The translations under genes and the position numbers were made by a program. Source: Photobacterium kagoshimensis (GTDB lineage Bacteria; Pseudomonadota; Gammaproteobacteria; Enterobacterales; Vibrionaceae). Taken from it: a stretch of 64,000 bases of DNA. The notes beneath the pieces were generated by a model. That model had not been told where the DNA came from. It saw only the letters and a program-made list of their open reading frames with translations, and did not search any database. Below, piece by piece: positions 63,371 to 64,000 of the stretch. Location of the stretch: positions 439,940 through 503,939 of the forward strand of contig NZ_JAKJSO010000009.1 of the NCBI RefSeq assembly GCF_050337045.1, given 5' to 3'. How positions within the stretch are numbered: position 1 is the first letter of the stretch; the number at the start of each line of letters is the position of its first letter.

Positions 63371-63449
63371 AAAGAATTTCAAAAAAATTGTATTTTTATG
63401 GTTTGAAGGCTTTTTCATGCTGAAGGGAACTTTTTTGTGTACCACGCAT

Positions 63450-63480
63450 AAAAAAATCCCGCTGAGCCTTCAGCGGGATT
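63450..63480 (-). terminator. Terminator of sRNA B
   Basis: AATCCCGCTGA-loop-TCAGCGGGATT stem with a T run on the minus strand. Confidence 0.88.
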
Positions 63481-63587
63481 ACCAAACGGTATAATGCATT
63501 TACACAAAATAAGGAGTTTTAGCAGCAGTGGCATCAATGATTAATGATGAAAACAATCTTTTTGCATCACCATTAATTTGAATGTCA
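63450..63587 (-). ncRNA. Candidate sigma-E-dependent sRNA B (VrrA/MicV/RybB-type seed)
   Basis: Predicted transcript of about 138 nt on the minus strand, from a sigma-E-like promoter at 63593-63620 to a Rho-independent terminator at 63450-63480. The core at 63513-63533 differs from that of sRNA A at one position in 21 (TTAAACTCC versus TAAAACTCC). Bodies outside the core and stem differ, as is usual for sibling sRNAs. VrrA of V. cholerae is about 140 nt, a matching size. The 5' end is estimated. Confidence 0.75.
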
Positions 63588-63592
63588 TATAT

Positions 63593-63620
63593 TCAGACTG
63601 ACTGTTTTCAGAATGGTTCC
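63593..63620 (-). promoter_or_regulatory. Sigma-E-like promoter of sRNA B
   Basis: Minus strand: -35 GGAACC (63615-63620), 16-bp spacer, -10 GTCTGA (63593-63598), close to the sigma-E consensus GGAACTT-N15/16-GTCTRA. Confidence 0.7.
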
Positions 63621-63707
63621 AATAAATTTAAAAAAGATTTGATATTTTTTTAAAATCCTCTTTAAATCAATTGGTTAACTTCGCCATTGGATTTCGGGTA
63701 AAAAAAA

Positions 63708-64000
63708 GGTTCTTCGCGGATTAGCGGGAACTGAAAACAAAAACGGTAGTTAATGGTATGGTTACATCGCCAAACACAACCTTCCAAAAACTACCGTTTT
63801 CATGTCGAATAATACTTTCCTATCTTCCTTCTGGGAAGGCTTTCAGATTATAAAGTCCCATAAAACTGATTCTTTAATTACAATCACTTTAAAGCCTGAT
63901 TCCACCGCTGTGTGTCAATGCGGTCGCTCATCCAACTCTATCCATGACTATCATTGGCGAGTTCTAAAAGAAGCGATGATGTTCGATACTCCTGTTGAGC
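63708..64000 (+). mobile_element. Left end of an ISL3-family insertion sequence (partial)
   Basis: A candidate terminal inverted repeat GGTTCTTCGCGG begins at 63708, in front of a transposase gene that starts 94 bp later. ISL3 elements typically start with a GG-TTCT-like end and make 8-bp duplications; the bases at 63700-63707 (TAAAAAAA) are a possible duplicated target, but the right end lies outside the window. Confidence 0.7.
63802..64000 (+). CDS. ISL3-family transposase, N-terminal fragment
   Basis: 66 codons of an open frame cut by the window end, beginning MSNNTFLSSFWEGF. It contains the N-terminal zinc-binding signature of ISL3 transposases (CQCG with following Ser/His positions, SIHDYHWRVLKE). 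The DDE catalytic domain is beyond the edge. The gene is intact as far as visible. Confidence 0.8.
   Translation, partial: MSNNTFLSSFWEGFQIIKSHKTDSLITITLKPDSTAVCQCGRSSNSIHDYHWRVLKEAMMFDTPVE

Noticed and set aside
63480..63560. Minus-strand leucine-rich leader peptide (CTG CTG CTA and CTC CTT codons) followed by a terminator, as in a leu/ilv attenuator
   Set aside because: No biosynthetic gene follows on that strand (yeeZ is on the other strand) and there is no ribosome site; the shared core and sigma-E-like promoters fit sRNAs better.

Overview
The window is a stretch of gammaproteobacterial chromosome. Gene order (trp operon beside rnm/yciO/rluB; yciK, sohB, yciN, topA, cysB; nrdAB-yfaE, ubiG, gyrA, serC, aroA, cmk-rpsA-ihfB-lapAB-pyrF; sap/psp; tyrR; pykA-hexR) and protein similarity point to Vibrionaceae, most probably Photobacterium. 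The species assignment is inference from recall; no database search was possible.

Layout. 1-4823 (minus): trp operon read from a TrpR-type promoter/operator and a leader peptide with Trp-Trp-Trp; its first structural gene is a type I-beta DAHP synthase, followed by trpE, trpG, trpD and the start of trpCF (cut by the window edge). 4824-10390: rnm, yciO, rluB, yciK, sohB, a DUF805 gene, yciN. 10853-17186: topA, an array of eight AAACCTAG units, miaE, a membrane coiled-coil protein and a diguanylate cyclase. 17434-24087: cysB, a methyltransferase, a TauE/SafE permease, a PAS-GGDEF-EAL protein and the aromatic amino acid permease tyrP with two TyrR boxes. 24626-31962: cinA-like gene, the class Ia ribonucleotide reductase operon nrdA-nrdB-yfaE with NrdR-like and DnaA boxes, a HAD phosphatase, ubiG and an overlooked 48-codon membrane peptide gene. 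32445-45507: gyrA, serC, GNAT, NUDIX, aroA, cmk, rpsA, ihfB, lapA, lapB, pyrF and an orphan type IV pilin. 45533-58150: sapABCDF (minus), pspF, then pspABC behind a sigma-54 promoter, ycjX, ycjF, tyrR. 58204-63177: ogt, rimJ, pykA, hexR, yeeZ. 63178-64000: two tandem small RNA genes, then the left end of an ISL3-family insertion sequence that runs off the window.

How the parts connect. Aromatic amino acid metabolism recurs: aroA and the DAHP synthase make and use shikimate-pathway intermediates, trpEGDC makes tryptophan, tyrP imports aromatic amino acids, and tyrR (in this window) is the likely regulator of tyrP. Envelope stress is the second theme: psp (inner membrane stress), lapAB (LPS control), sap, sohB and, at the right end, two sigma-E-type small RNAs. 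Central metabolism is represented by pykA with its regulator HexR.

The most interesting discovery is at 63187-63620: two minus-strand units, each with a sigma-E-like promoter of identical geometry (GAACC, 16-bp spacer, GTC), a nearly identical 21-nt core containing GCCACTGCT (the seed known from RybB, VrrA and MicV) and a Rho-independent terminator. They look like sibling sigma-E-dependent sRNAs and are not covered by any protein-coding feature.
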